Shown here: in pieces, positions 1 through 11,400 of the stretch
Layout: each line of letters opens with the position of its first letter
Numbering within the stretch: the first letter of the stretch is position 1
NCBI GenBank assembly: GCA_015680685.1
Contig: MNCI01011880.1
Location: 259,354 to 323,353 of the forward strand
Length of the DNA: 64,000 nt
Source: Gnetum montanum
Taxonomy: Eukaryota; Streptophyta; Gnetopsida; Gnetales; Gnetaceae
Reading direction: 5' to 3'
Program-made: the position numbers and the translations under genes
The notes under the pieces: generated by a model
What the model was told of the DNA's origin: nothing
Database searches by the model: none
The model's input: the letters and a program-made list of their open reading frames with translations, nothing else

Positions 1-1960
1 CTCCTTCACCCTCTCCTTCAATGTACATACATGATCATAAAGAAAAAGACCATGAGGATAAAGGTAGGCAAAGTGAAAGTCATAGACAAAACAGCTAGGA
101 AAGGGGACAAGGGCACTCTAAAGAGTCATGACATAGAATAAGGGAGAGTAGGGAATAATGTAAGCATCATAGATGCCATGGAAGAGAAAATCATGATGAA
201 CCCCTCCTCGCTAATCAAAGTATGTTGGACATAAATGAGGCTATTAGAATTCCAACAAGGCATCAGAAAGATAGTAGGATCAAGAGATTAGATATGAACA
301 ACATCCCACGATTTGAAGGGGGGTACAATGCTGATCCTCAAAATCATTTACAAGCATTCCATGATGCATGTGCCTTACAGAACATAGAGAACGAATGGCA
401 AAAAGTTAAGTTGTTTTCATGGATATTAGTTAAAGAAGCAAAAATCTAGTACCAGTCTTTAGAACTAAAATCCATTCATAGGTGGAGTACTATGTTAGAA
501 CTATTTAATGACAAGTTCCAAACATACTCTTGAGTGTCTAACTTGCAAAAGCATATCCAAGGCTAGAAATAAGGAGGACATGAACCCTTGGAGGCTACCA
601 TGGGCCAACACTATGCACTATTGCATCGTTGTCCTAGCCATGGTTATTCGCAAAGGGATCAACTACACCATATCACGGATGGGCTTAGGCATGAAATGAG
701 AAGAACCCTTGGAAATTATGCCCAAGGGAGAATATCCAAGCTTAGGTCCCATCAAATTCAAAGACTATTAGAGCAAGTTGCTAAGGAAGAAGATGAGCTA
801 CGAAAGAGAGAAAGTGTAGAAGAGTATAACCGATATCCTTCCCTTTAGAAGAGGAAATAAGATTTTGTAAGGATGAGAAGAGTCACCACTTGAAGAGATG
901 GTGAATAGGAAAACTTTTTCTATCTGAAAGATGACATCAGAAGATTTGGCAAAGGTAGACCAAATGTGGGATTTCCTAGACAATAGATTTCAAACTATTC
1001 TTAAAATAGTAGAGTCTAGAGAGTAAGGTAGTAAGAAAAGAAAAAATAAATAGGTTGAACATGCATGTAGCAAGGGTAAGGGAAAATTTTCCATCATTGA
1101 AGAGGTTGTGGATTCAAAAATAGACAATATAACCATCCTAAAGAATGTTGCCCTATAATCTCACATCTGCAAGAGTCTGGGGTGTATGCACTCAACCCAC
1201 AATTAAACAAAAGGCAAACACTCCAAAGGTTACCTTATCCTCAAGGTAACCCAAGTTAGTTCCACCAACACTTAACATATTATCCCAGTGGAACTCCACC
1301 ACAACTGATTAAGTAATATCAATAGTGGTAGCACCCACAATCATGGGGAATGCCACCACCAAGGCAATAGTATCCTTACCGGCAACCTGACCTGTATGGA
1401 TATTACATGTAGCAGCCTATCTTCCCACATGACTCTACTAGTCATGTCACTTCTCAACTTCACTACCAAGCCCGTGAGTATTATGGGACTCCCTCTTCTA
1501 GAGATGATATTCTATAAGCATATCATCCTTCTCATCTAGTCACATCTCTTCCACTAATAGCTCCACTACCACATGCTCCCGTGATGCAAGGTGAAATCCC
1601 TCCCCAGCCACTGCAATGTAACACCACAAGGGCTATTAACTCTCAACCTACTATTGATTCCAACAACAACATGAAGAAAAGACCTTTCTTTAGAACCAAT
1701 AGTCCAACCAAGCCCTTGCAATCACAAGTGGTTGATTATTTAGATGCCTCAGTATCAATCAAAAATCTGGAGCCCCCTTCAACCCAATCACTGCACTCAA
1801 TCCATATAGTCATGCTAACACATGTCATCACCTATTTGATCAAACCTAGCCACCTTCNGCCTCAGTATCAATCAAAAATCTGGAGCCCCCTTCAACCCAA
1901 TCACTGCACTCAATCCATATAGTCATGCTAACACATGTCATCACCTATTTGATCAAACCT
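1..1960 (+). pseudogene. gag: R1 gag polyprotein remnant (capsid/nucleocapsid)
   Basis: Gag packages the element RNA into virus-like particles in the cytoplasm. The frame is already open at base 1 with a Ser/Pro then His/Arg/Lys-rich head. It continues into a retrotransposon-gag core at about 222-848 that includes NNIPRFEGGYNADPQNHLQ, HYALLHRCP and the helix LEQVAKEEDELRKRESVEEY. Beyond 850 it is low-complexity and broken. A degenerate Cys/His block with HPKECCPI lies near 1125-1175, and a Pro/Tyr/Gln-rich stretch runs from 1220 to 1700. Stops such as those near 447 and 846 are mostly TAG/TAA where related copies have CAG/CAA, which is typical C-to-T decay. The original start is outside the window. 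Confidence 0.85.
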
Positions 1961-1970
1961 AGCCACCTTC
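1746..1970 (+). repeat. Exact 112-bp tandem duplication around a single N
   Basis: Bases 1746-1857 are repeated without change at 1859-1970, with one N at 1858. In DNA where LTR pairs differ by many percent, a perfect repeat joined by an N is most simply an assembly join in which overlapping contig ends were not merged. It interrupts the spacer between R1 gag and protease. Confidence 0.85.
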
Positions 1971-2500
1971 CTAGGAAATTCTATGATCCTGCGAATCCTC
2001 TAATATACTTTCAAATCACTAGAAATGTGTTGTGCAAGGCTCTTTTGGATTCAAGTTCCAATGTCAACTTGATTTCTCAAGAAATGTACAAGGCCTAGAA
2101 CCTACCCCCATTGAAAAAGAGCAACATCCATCTAGAGTTGGCCGACCAATCCATCACTATCCCATTGGGATTGGTGGAAGACATTGTTACCACTATTTAT
2201 GGGTGGTCGTACCTAGCTAACTTCCTACTGATTTATATAAACAACAATATGGAGAACTTCCCAATCATAATGGGAAGAGCATGGCTAAGCACCATCGATG
2301 CATCCCTAGGAATCCATAATCTTTCCCTAGAAATATCAAAGGAAAATACATTTGAAAAGATTGAGAAGAAAAAAGTTCCATGCATTGCATACAATGACAC
2401 AGGGTGTAATTGCATGCAGAGGTCATGGTTTGTGCAAATTTTAGCATTACCTACATGTAATCAGTGTGCAAAAGTGATTAACATAAAAAGATGCTAGTAT
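1961..2500 (+). pseudogene. pol: R1 aspartic protease (retropepsin) remnant
   Basis: Retropepsin cleaves the Gag-Pol polyprotein. The frame reads LLDSSSNVNLIS near 2040, matching the usual LLDxGSxVNLIS around the catalytic Asp, with the Gly of D-S/T-G replaced by Ser. It continues through LADQSITIPLGLVEDI and then ENFPIIMGRAWLSTIDA, which corresponds to the flap and C-terminal GRPWL region. A stop near 2098 and a frame change just before 2111 separate the catalytic part from the rest. The same domain occurs in R2 and again at 34.0-34.4 kb, and these copies helped identify it. Confidence 0.85.
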
Positions 2501-2929
2501 GTAGCAACCACATGATAGGAAGAAACCCAGTGGCTAACGACTGATCAAGAAAGTAGTTCACTCATATGCATGGAACCAACTAAGGTTTAACTTGTGCTTA
2601 CATCAATAGCATAGATGCATTAGAGCAAGTTCGCTACCAACTTCCAAGTCTTAACCTTGAAAATATCAATTGGGAGAAGTTGGAAATCCCTGAGAAATTT
2701 ACGCAAGAGCCCCTCGAGCCAAAACCATTGCCCATCGATATGGAATACACATTCCTTAAAAACAGAAAATCGGTAATTATCAACTCTAAGCTTGCTCCTC
2801 AAAAAAAAAGAAGAACTGCTAAAGGTAATAAATAAATGGTCAAAAGCCTTCACTTGGTCATATCCTAAATTAACTAGAATAGATCATAGGATGTGCCAAC
2901 ATAGAATTTGCATTAACCCCTCAATGAAG

Positions 2930-4186
2930 CCTCAAAGACAACTGTAGAGGTGATTGAACCCTAAGCTGAAGTAAGTAGTTAAGGAAAAAATTGAACAGCT
3001 TCTCAAGGCTGGGTTCCTATACCCCATTGCTGATACCGAATGGGTTAGCCCCTTAGTTATTGTGCCTAAAAAGGGAGGCAAATGGAGGGTGTGCATAGAT
3101 TTTAGGCTACTAAATATGGCAACATTCAAAGATCACTTTCCATTGCCATTTTTTGACCAAGTCTTAGATACCATCATAGGGCATCGCTATTATAGTTTTC
3201 TGGATAAATATAGCAGATATAACCAAATACAAATAGCCCCAGAAGACCAAGCCAAGACTACGTTCACTAGTCCTTGGGGAACATTCGCATACAAATATAT
3301 TTTGTTTGGCTTGTGCAATGCCCTTGCAACATTTTAACGACTAGTTCTAAGCATATTTCAATAGTAGATAGGGAATGGCATAGAGGTCTTTATGGATGAC
3401 TTCTTCACTTATAGAGAAAACTTTGATCAAGCCTTCAACCGGTTGGAGCAAGTGTTAAAAAGATGTGTAGAAACCAATTTGAGGCTCAACTAGCAGTAAA
3501 GCCATTTGATGATCCAAGAAGGTGTAGTACTAGGGCACAAATTCTCTCACACAGGGATACAAGTAGACCTCGAGAAAATCAAAATTATCCAAGGAATTAC
3601 CTGTCAACTAAAAACTATCAAAGATATTCAGTCATCCCTTGGACATATCAACTACAATAGGAGATTTATTGAGAACTTTTCAAAGGTTGCCAAACCATTG
3701 GTGGAATTAACGAAAAAGGATGCACGTTTCAAGTGGACCAGGGAATGCAAATTAGCTTTTCAAACTTTGAAACAAAAGCTAGTAGAAACAACCATTCTAC
3801 AAGCTCTTGACTAGTCCAAACCATTTCATATCATGACTAATGCATCCAACTATGTCTTAAAATTTGTACTTACATAGTTAGATGACCAGAAGCATCCTTA
3901 TTACATCCATTGTGCAAGTAGAAGTATTACTAATGCACAACTTAACTACACTACCACAAAGAAAGAATTAATGGTTGTAGTGTTTGCACCAGAAAATTTT
4001 AGACACTATGTATTGGGATATAAAGTATATATACATACAGATGATAGTGCAATAAAGTTCCTCATGAATAAGCCAATGGTAAGCCCTTGTTTCATACGAT
4101 GGCTTGTAATTTTACAAGAGTTTGATCTTACGATGATCAATCATAAAGGCACCAAGAATGTAGTTTTTGATCATTTATCTTAGTTG
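2930..4186 (+). pseudogene. pol: R1 reverse transcriptase-RNase H remnant
   Basis: This part of Pol copies the RNA into DNA and degrades the RNA strand. RT begins near 2945 and contains VSPLVIVPKKGGKWRVCIDF, YNQIQIAPEDQAKTTF and LFGLCNALATF. The catalytic box is FMDDF near 3388-3402, with both Asp residues kept. The connection region LGHINYNRRFIENFSKVAKP (about 3635-3695) leads into RNase H. There the first acidic residue of the usual C-D-A-S is lost (TNASNY), whereas the later acidic residues in KKELM, HTDDSA and FDHLS remain. Several stops and at least two frameshifts (near 3335 and 3490) inactivate it. The length is close to that of a normal RT-RH unit. Confidence 0.93.
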
Positions 4187-4379
4187 TGATGGGACAAAAA
4201 ATAGGACGACTATCCAATTTTTGATTATTTTCCTAATGAATTCCTCTTTGCTAGTGTAGTGAATAATTAATCACCCATAGAGACAAACTAGTACAATAGC
4301 ATTCTTACCTATCTCCTCACCCAACAAACACCATATTAGTTAAACCTTAAGAAGAAACAACAGTTTCTTCATGAAGCCA

Positions 4380-5637
4380 AGTACTTTATGGAGATCAATG
4401 GGCAACTTTACAAAGTGTGTCCTGATGGCTTGGTTTGATGGTGTGTTCCTAATATAGGTCAACTGCCAGTTCTCCAAGATGTTCATGAGGGTTCTTGTGG
4501 GGGTCATTACGCTAGGAGAAAAATGACCATCAAGATCCTACTTGCAAGATATTATTGTCCTACATTATTTTAGGATGCCCATCGTTTCATCTAATCTTCT
4601 GAGCACTATCAATGTGATGGGGGAATGACTACTAGAATGGAGGGTCTGCAATAATGGATTCAACCATTAGAACCCTTTGACATTTTTGGAATTGATTTTA
4701 TGGGGCCGATTACACCAATTTTCAATGGAAAATCTTATATTATTATTGCCACTAATTGCCTAACAAAATGGGCCAAAGCAACTACTATTAAAGATTGTAC
4801 ATCATCTACAGCTACACGATTTGTTCAACAACAAATCATAAACAAGTTTGGTGTGCCACGTACACTTATTTAAGATAATGGTACACAGTTCACAAGTGCA
4901 AATTTTTGGAAATTAATGCAATACTTCGGGGTTGAACATAAATTGACTACACCATACCACCCCTAAGAAAATGGTCAAGAAGAAGTCCCTAATAGGGAGA
5001 TTATGAAGATATTGACAAGAACCATTAGCAAGTTTAGGCGAGACTGGAGCACTAAACTGAACAATGTTCTTTGGGCATCTCGCTTCACATGGAAACTCTC
5101 TACAAGCTACTCTCCCTATGAGTTAGTGTATGGTAAATTACCAATGCTTCCCATTCAAATTAAGCTTCGTATACTATCCATGACATGTGACCTCAACCCT
5201 GACCTTAATCTAGCATAGAAACAACAATTAGTAACCCTTAACTTGCTAGATGAAAATCAATTAGTTGCTCTATCATCTAATGAATTGCACAAGGCCTTCA
5301 ATAAACAACTTCATGACCTAAGAATTAGGAAAGTTAAATATTAGCCAGGAGATAAGGTTCTCTACTAGAATCCCACACATATGCCACAACGTACTAAATT
5401 TCAAACACTGTTAGAAGGACCTTATATTATTTATGCAACTTCTCCTTCAGGGGCCATCACAATATACAAACCTAAGAGCCTCGATAAGAAACTTTTGGTC
5501 AACATGCAACAAACCAAACCTTTCCAAGAGCTTAGGATAGCTAGTACACATGCTACCTCTCTTGATGAACAACTGTGCTCACTATTTCAGATCTCCTCCT
5601 TCCAACTTAGTCATGGGGGAGATGGCCACCTCTGCTA
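4380..5637 (+). pseudogene. pol: R1 integrase remnant
   Basis: Integrase inserts the cDNA into host DNA. An N-terminal HHCC-type region (QDVHEGSCGGHYARRK, then FHLI-like degraded Cys positions) lies near 4460-4600. The DDE core follows: GIDFMGPITP (first Asp, about 4690), DNGTQFTSANFWKLM (second Asp, about 4875) and NGQEEVPNREIM (Glu, about 4975). The C-terminal part has YSPYELVYGKLPMLPIQ and a chromatin/DNA-binding tail with LLEGPYIIY. The frame ends FQLSHGGDGHLC then TAA at 5635-5637. Many stops interrupt it. The terminal LSHGG motif overlaps the first polypurine-like TAGTCATGGGGGA box, a relation repeated in the sister elements. Confidence 0.92.
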
Positions 5638-7570
5638 ACCATTTTAGGCCCTTAGTTATTTTTAAATTTTTTTTTTACATATTTTTATTTTACACTTTTT
5701 TCCAACTTTTCTTATTTTTATTTTACACCATCATTCATGTTTTTACTATTTCTTTGTTTGCTTGATTTACTTTTATTTGTCATCCAATAAGTGCTCATGA
5801 TGGTGGATTGCATTATATCATATTGATTGCTAATGTTTGGTTTTTACCTTTGAATTATGATGTTAATATTAAGTTATGGTTCTTTTGGTAAAACAGGCAA
5901 TGAGTCCACACCGTCCACTCATCCATAAAACTCTATGATCTCCTTTGGCTTGGAGCTGTATAGTCCCCTTTTCTAAGTAAATTTATTAATGAATTGGTGG
6001 CTAGGTACTTTTCAAACCAAGGAAAACTCAAACGATGAAAAGGATGTGACTTGAAGGGGATTCGATGCATTTGTGCCAGCCATTCTCTTGGGTGCTTGGA
6101 TGCTTTTTCTTGGGTTTTCCATCATTCTGACATTGTTCATATATTAGGAAGCTAAGTGAATAAAATAAGTCTTTTAATGGTGTGCTTCTCACACATAAAC
6201 ATAAAAAAAACAAAAAAAAAGGTGTGAGAATTTAAAGCACACCCCTTAGACATAATAAAGTAATATGGGCTACAAGCACTAGTTATGGAACTAGAAAGAC
6301 ATGTTACCTATGCCTGAAGGTTCCCTCTGACTAAGGCCCTTTCTCGCTTCCCTTTCTCGCTTCCACTTCTCCATCTCACTCTCCTTAGAATGGTGGTGGC
6401 TCTTTGTGAAAGCATTCTTGTTGCTTCCAGTGGATGGATTTGTCAAGTGTGTTGATGCGAGGTCACTGGATGTGGTTTGTTTAACTCTGGATTTGGGATG
6501 ACTTCTACTCAATCACATTAACCATAAAATACACAAGGTACTTTACACAACCTTGTTCTTGGGATTCCATACCATTCTCTCCTCTCCATTTTTCTCCCCA
6601 TTTTTCCACCTCATTGCTAATTTTATCATTAGTCCATTCTAGGTTGATGCATTTTTTTTCTTTGGTGAATTCTTGTGGATAAATTTTTAACTCTTGCTTC
6701 CAAATGACATTCCTAGAGCCTACAGACTCTTTGGTTTGTGGGTTTTGTAGGGCATAAAGGGCATGAGCCTACTTTGGGAAGGATCCACTGGCATTTCTTT
6801 TTGGTGCAATTGTTAACTTCTTTCCCTTAAACATTTTCTGTAATCAATCATTTCTTGTTTCATCCTCATCCATGACATCCATTTTACTAACGTTGCTATT
6901 GATATTTTTTATCTTTCTTGTTCCTCATGTTTTTCCATTTTATAGCTACCGAAGGTTCGCTCTTAGTCATGGGAGCCCTAGGACAAATTTTTTGATTTCT
7001 TCCACTTTACTAATTACCTAAACCCTACACCTTGGATAGTTGCCAATGATAAATATCTGAACTAGTTTCTGCCATAACCACAACTCAGCCAATGCGCTTC
7101 ATATCGAGGAAAGGTATCAAGTGCATTGTGGATTATCTCTCCTTGCTCATTTGTGATTGTGTTGTGTGTGCAGATAATGATCATACAAACAATGGACTTC
7201 AGCTTGGAGGAAGCACTCAAGATGGATCGAAACTGGAGCATTTATGAAACGAGCAAGTTTGGTGACATGGCTATGGATAAACAATGGAAGGCGTGATCTT
7301 GGCATTGATGGCAACACGCTCCATCTTCTTTCTCTCTCTCTTTTTCTCTTCAAGCTACCAAATAAAGGCTTGGATGTCATTTATGTATGAGTGTTCACCA
7401 CAATGGTCATGAACACTAATGTTGTAATATGCTTATTGATTCATTCACTGGGTACATTGAGTCTATCATCCCATTCCACCATCAGTTGTCAATTAGTCAA
7501 TAATCCCATACCTTCCCAATATTTTGTAAAGAACTTGAGGACAAGTTTTCATTTAATCATGGGGGTATAA
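5638..7570 (+). other. R1 3' noncoding region with conserved blocks and PPT
   Basis: No credible protein is encoded, apart from a short acceptor-linked ORF at 7177. The region opens T-rich and then holds blocks that recur in R2, R3, R4 and R6: AGAAAGACATGTTACC with GCCTGAAGG (6291-6322), and GGGCATGAGCCTACTTTGGG leading into a GGATCCACT-like end (6751-6790). A TAGTCATGGGAG box is at 6963-6974. The polypurine tract that would prime plus-strand synthesis, AATCATGGGGGTATAA, ends at 7570 against the LTR, after the conserved ACTTGAGGACAAG leader (about 7533). Confidence 0.8.
7177..7296 (+). other. Possible 39-residue vestige downstream of a splice-acceptor-like site
   Basis: Directly after TTGTGTGTGCAG (ending 7173) an ATG at 7177 opens 39 codons, beginning MIIQTMDFSLEEALKM and closing with TGA at 7294-7296. 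In R2 and R4 the equivalent position starts a 2.7-2.8 kb extra ORF. I see no sequence similarity to those products, so this may be a replacement, a truncated relic or chance. The positional match to the acceptor is the only support. Confidence 0.25.
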
Positions 7571-7576
7571 TGAGAG

Positions 7577-7705
7577 CGGTTACTCTAGCGATTTATTCTA
7601 ATTATTAGAGTAGTTACTCTAGCAGTTTATTCTAATTATTATAGAAATTACTCTAGTGGATTATTCTAATTATTAGAACAATTACTCCAATTATTAGAGT
7701 AGCTG
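7577..7705 (+). repeat. U3 tandem repeats of about 34-37 bp, four imperfect units
   Basis: Each unit has the form GTTACTCTAGC, a short variable link, TTATTCTAATTATTAGA. Units begin near 7579, 7613, 7648 and 7680, directly upstream of the TATA box. Such U3 arrays often act as promoter enhancers; that role is inferred from position. Confidence 0.8.
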
Positions 7706-7715
7706 CTCCCAAGTC

Positions 7716-7723
7716 TATAAATA
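7716..7723 (+). promoter_or_regulatory. TATA box of R1 3' LTR
   Basis: TATAAATA in the context GTCTATAAATACAG, about 145 bp into the LTR. It sits where all sister LTRs place theirs, so it marks the U3/R promoter. Confidence 0.75.
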
Positions 7724-7891
7724 CAGTGCCTAGGTACACAATTGGGGAGGAAGTTCTTTAGGAGTCAAGTAGTGAAACTCTTGTAGTTTGTTTGAAAGTT
7801 AGAGTATTTGATTCATCCTTGTGTATGGTAATAAAGACAAGCTCTTTAATTCATCCTTGTAGCACTTGAGATTTGTTTTCTTATGCATTTC

Positions 7892-7917
7892 TTTTATTTT
7901 ATTTTATTTTATTTTAT
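7892..7917 (+). repeat. (TTTTA)n microsatellite
   Basis: About five head-to-tail TTTTA units inside the transcribed part of the R1 LTR. Confidence 0.9.
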
Positions 7918-8399
7918 GCACTTTGCATTTATGTTATTAGCGTAGCAATTCATTTTGATCAATTAAGCAAATCGTTAAATTACACTTAATATGATCACTT
8001 TGAGAATGCGTGTAACACTTGGTAACCTAGTAACAATTAGCGTTTTATAATCCTAGTAGTGTTGCATTGGTTTAGGATGTGTACGGCAAGTGAGAACGAA
8101 TGCTGGTGTTAGGATTAGTTAGAACTTGGTTAATTAGTTAAGATAAATTAGTCACTTAGTTATCTCTCTTCTCCCTTATTAGCATAGGACATGAAAACAT
8201 AAAAGATATAAAAATAATATGCCTCAAGCTTACTTAACAATACAATCATGACATATAAGTAAGTTTGGGAAGACAACAATCAACCAACCCGTCCTTGTTC
8301 CACAAAGGTGCATAGGCACTTAGTCCTTGGAATTTGACTGGATCGTGTGAAATGCTTGTATTTGTATGGTTGAGTGTAGGGGTACCTCGTCGCTCATCA

Positions 8400-9756
8400 A
8401 TTCCCATGCCATCATACCTACTCCATAGCTTTAAACAACCCACTACACACAATCATAATATACAGTATCACTGCCATAACTCACAAATTGATACTATCAC
8501 ACAAGTAGCACATATGGTCCCTAGCATATCCACACTCTGTGTATCATGTGGTCCCTAGTATATTCTTGCCATAATAACCATTTCCTGTAAGTCTTGTATT
8601 ATTCTTTTATTTATCCAACCAATGCTAGGATCCATCAACCTATGACCCATAACCATGAGCCTTCTAGAGAACTAGCTATAGGGACAAACACACTTGTGCC
8701 ACATACCAGCTGTAGGGACGAACACACCTACACTTTTCCACTCTTTGGATGAGGCCTTAGATAGGATCCTCAATAATGTTTCATAATGGGGGTCAATCCA
8801 CAACTACCTCTAGGAAACCTCATCACCAACCATTTTACATCCTAATGCTAGCATCACCTGCCAATGTCCATTACAAGCATCATTGTGCAAACTTGTATAA
8901 CTCTAGGCTAGTTTAAGCCAACACAAGCCACCAGCACAACACATCCAAAACCAACATAACATGACCACATATATCCACACCTAATAGTCACATTCATTCC
9001 ATGAAAATAATACAATCATTCGACAAAATAAAATTTTTCACAACAACCATATTTCTTGAACTACATGTAATTCTACAAAATTGACTACTATAATAACCTC
9101 CAAATTGATATATGCCCAAAGAGAAAAAAAATCCATGATTAGAAAGTACTTCCCAAGATGATCCCAATGATACTAATTTCACCTAAATTAGACTCCTAGA
9201 AGCAAATTCATGTGCATTTAGAATTTGATTAATAAAATAATAATTAATAATACCTTATTATAGCTAGTGATGATTGAAATTCCTAGAAACTCCTACACCA
9301 CAATAAGCCCCTAAAATATAATATTCCAACCAAACCAATCTCATCAAGAACACATATCATATTCCATAAGTCCACATCATACCATACATCACATATATAT
9401 TAATAAACAATTCGTAACCAAAACTATACAATTTCAAGAAATATGCAAAATAACATGTCCAAGCTTAATTTTTTAACTATTCACCCCACATGCTGACATT
9501 GCATGATCATATACACTAATTCGGCACAAAAATATAGGGCAAAGGTAAAGATAACCCATTAATTAAAATTGTTGTAGTAGAAAATCTAAAACAAGCATAA
9601 AATACTCAAAAATTGGGCAAAACTTTGTTTCGCTCCAAACAAGTTCCACACCTATGTAGATATGATCGCAGCAACTCTAAATCCAAGTTTAAAGCAAGTA
9701 AAAATTATCCATAAAGCTCATAATTCCAGAAAAATGGATGAAAAAGAAAAGAAAAC
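8400..9756. other. Unassigned spacer between R1 and R2
   Basis: A 1.36-kb stretch rich in A and C on the plus strand with no coding frame I can support. It contains loose short repeats such as TGGTCCCTAG (about 8515 and 8550) and two GTAGGGACGAACACACCT/ATAGGGACAAACACACTT units near 8673-8730. It may be decayed LTR sequence of another family, perhaps in minus orientation, but nothing certifies that. Confidence 0.5.
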
Positions 9757-10421
9757 TAATAAAGTCAAGATTTGATGGACTACAATATCGTAGCTCTAAT
9801 ATTGTAACTTTGATATTGTAGCACTAGCTACATTGTTGTATATGCAATATCGCAAGATGCATGCTCACAGATAAATACAACACTTAAGCACATGGATCCA
9901 TAATAAATGTCATCCCATAATAGCGTCACTCTTTCAGTTTGTTTTTGTGATTTTAGTCTTAAATACTTAGAATTGTGAGTGCCCATAGTGTAATAGTGTA
10001 ATATGACATAGTGTATAGAGTCTTTATTCCAGCATTTTGTACTTGGACATAAGTGTAACTGGCAATAAAAATCAAGCTATTTCATACTATTGTAGCATTC
10101 TTCTAGTTTACTATTTTACTTAGAATAATTTTTACTATTTTATTAGTTAATGTTTACTTTTACATGGACTCTACGTTTACTGTTGTTAAGTGGAATGCAT
10201 ACGACTAATCTCGACCACTTAAGTATAATTGCTTAGTAATCTAGTAGTGCTATTACTTGGTTTGCCCAATTGCAAAGTACTTAGTAATTCTAGTAGTAAT
10301 TACACAAAGCCTAAGGTGTGTATGGAAGAACAAGACTGGATGCTCACCACCTTAGGATAGCATTGATTCATTTATTGTTTTAGTTAGACTTAGAATTATA
10401 GATTACTTTCACTTTACCATG
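9757..10421 (+). repeat. R2 5' LTR, first part
   Basis: It starts TAATAAAGTCAAGATTTG, matching TGATAAAGTTAAGATTTG at the R2 3' LTR (41077), with the expected TG decayed to TA. U3 has repeated ATATCGTAG/ATATTGTAG words. The sequence is broken at 10421 by R3 and continues at 25544. Confidence 0.88.
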
Positions 10422-11276
10422 TGATGAACCATGTTTTGGTTTGGCTTTGATATCAAATATTCGATATTAGGATCCTAAAAGCAATGTCAGATATCTAATA
10501 TCGTGGCATGTGTGCCAACCTATAAATATAGCACTTGGGCACATGGTTTGAACATAAGTTAGTCAATAGAGTAGCCAACCTCTTGAAATTTTATTCTATA
10601 GTCTTAGAGAATAATCAATGAGTGTCCATAGTGTGGATCTAAGTCAGTTGTATGATGTCTTATTCAAGTGTCAATGTACCTAGGCACATTCCATGAGTAG
10701 CAATAAGATCGAGATTAATTCTTATTCATTATAGCACTTTAACTTAGATTAGATTTAGTTTCCATGCAATTTACTTTTTATGTACTTCATTAATATTTAC
10801 ATTTTCATGCATATTAATGAACTAGTGGAATGAGTGTGACTAGTTTTCAGTGTAAACACGTATTCACTTGGTAATCCTAGCAACATTACTACTTGGTTCA
10901 CATAATAGCATAGAGCTGGATAATCCCAATAATGGATACATGGGTTTAAGATGTGTACAGCAAGCTTGGAATGAACAATCATCACCCATAGGCTAGTTTA
11001 GACTTTACTTTCATTGTTAATTAGTTTAAATAATTAATTCCTTTATTATCATTAGGAGTATCATAAGGCCAAATAATATCAAAAATCATATGCCTCACTT
11101 TGGACTAAATCATACGTGACAAAGCTACCACTAGTCAAAGTAGGAAGACAATGAACTGTGATCCAGGCATAACAATCTAGATGTCACAACTAGTCCCATT
11201 CATGGAATTCAGCTGAATCATGCATGAATGCTTGTAATTCATATGGTCGAGTGTAGGGGTACCTTGCCTCTCATCA
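10422..11276 (+). repeat. R3 5' LTR
   Basis: 855 bp, TG...CA, preceded by CCATG. It aligns along its length with 24669-25538, differing mostly by transitions. TATAAATA is at 10521-10528, downstream of several GATATC-like words. The transcribed part ends GGGGTACCTTGCCTCTCATCA. Confidence 0.93.
10521..10528 (+). promoter_or_regulatory. TATA box of R3 5' LTR
   Basis: TATAAATA, 100 bp into the LTR. The equivalent position in the 3' LTR has decayed to AATAAATA near 24782. Confidence 0.7.
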
Positions 11277-11277
11277 T

Positions 11278-11295
11278 TAGCACCATTGCCAAGGA
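11278..11295 (+). other. R3 primer binding site (decayed tRNA-Asp type)
   Basis: TAGCACCATTGCCAAGGA lies one base after the LTR. It equals the R4 site TGGCGCCGTTGCCAGGGA with only G-to-A changes. The R4 form is complementary to the 3' end of plant tRNA-Asp. Two of the changes are at CpG, as expected from methylated-cytosine decay. Confidence 0.88.
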
Positions 11296-11400
11296 TGGTG
11301 CTAGTTATCTAGATTAGTTATATTATACACAATATCTATAAATGCATTAATGATATATCTTTCAAAAAATATTAAATCACACACATTAGTAACTAAAATA

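Larger units (their letters stand above)
1..8399 (+). mobile_element. R1: Ty3/gypsy LTR retrotransposon, 5' end outside window
   Basis: Remnants of gag, protease, reverse transcriptase, RNase H and integrase follow one another in the Ty3/gypsy order. They are followed by about 1.9 kb of noncoding DNA and an 829-bp LTR that begins TGAGAGC and ends CTCATCA. The 5' LTR and primer site lie before base 1. Every domain carries stop codons or frameshifts, so the copy is dead. The RT wording (APEDQAKTTF, FMDDF) and the large space between integrase and the 3' LTR resemble the plant Athila/Tat branch; that placement is inference. This is the only element in the window that keeps a recognisable complete domain order. 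Confidence 0.93.
7571..8399 (+). repeat. R1 3' LTR
   Basis: It starts TGAGAGC immediately after the polypurine tract and ends GTCGCTCATCA. The end matches the shared LTR ending of R2, R3, R4, R6 and R8 (GTAGGGGTA, a few bases, then CTCATCA). U3 holds a short tandem array, a TATA box is at 7716, and a TTTTA microsatellite lies in the transcribed part. The next five bases are ATTCC; the matching 5' copy is outside the window. Confidence 0.9.

Noticed and set aside
6291-6512. Minus-strand 73-codon frame with charged residues
   Set aside because: Lies over a conserved noncoding block on the other strand and has no counterpart frame in sister elements.
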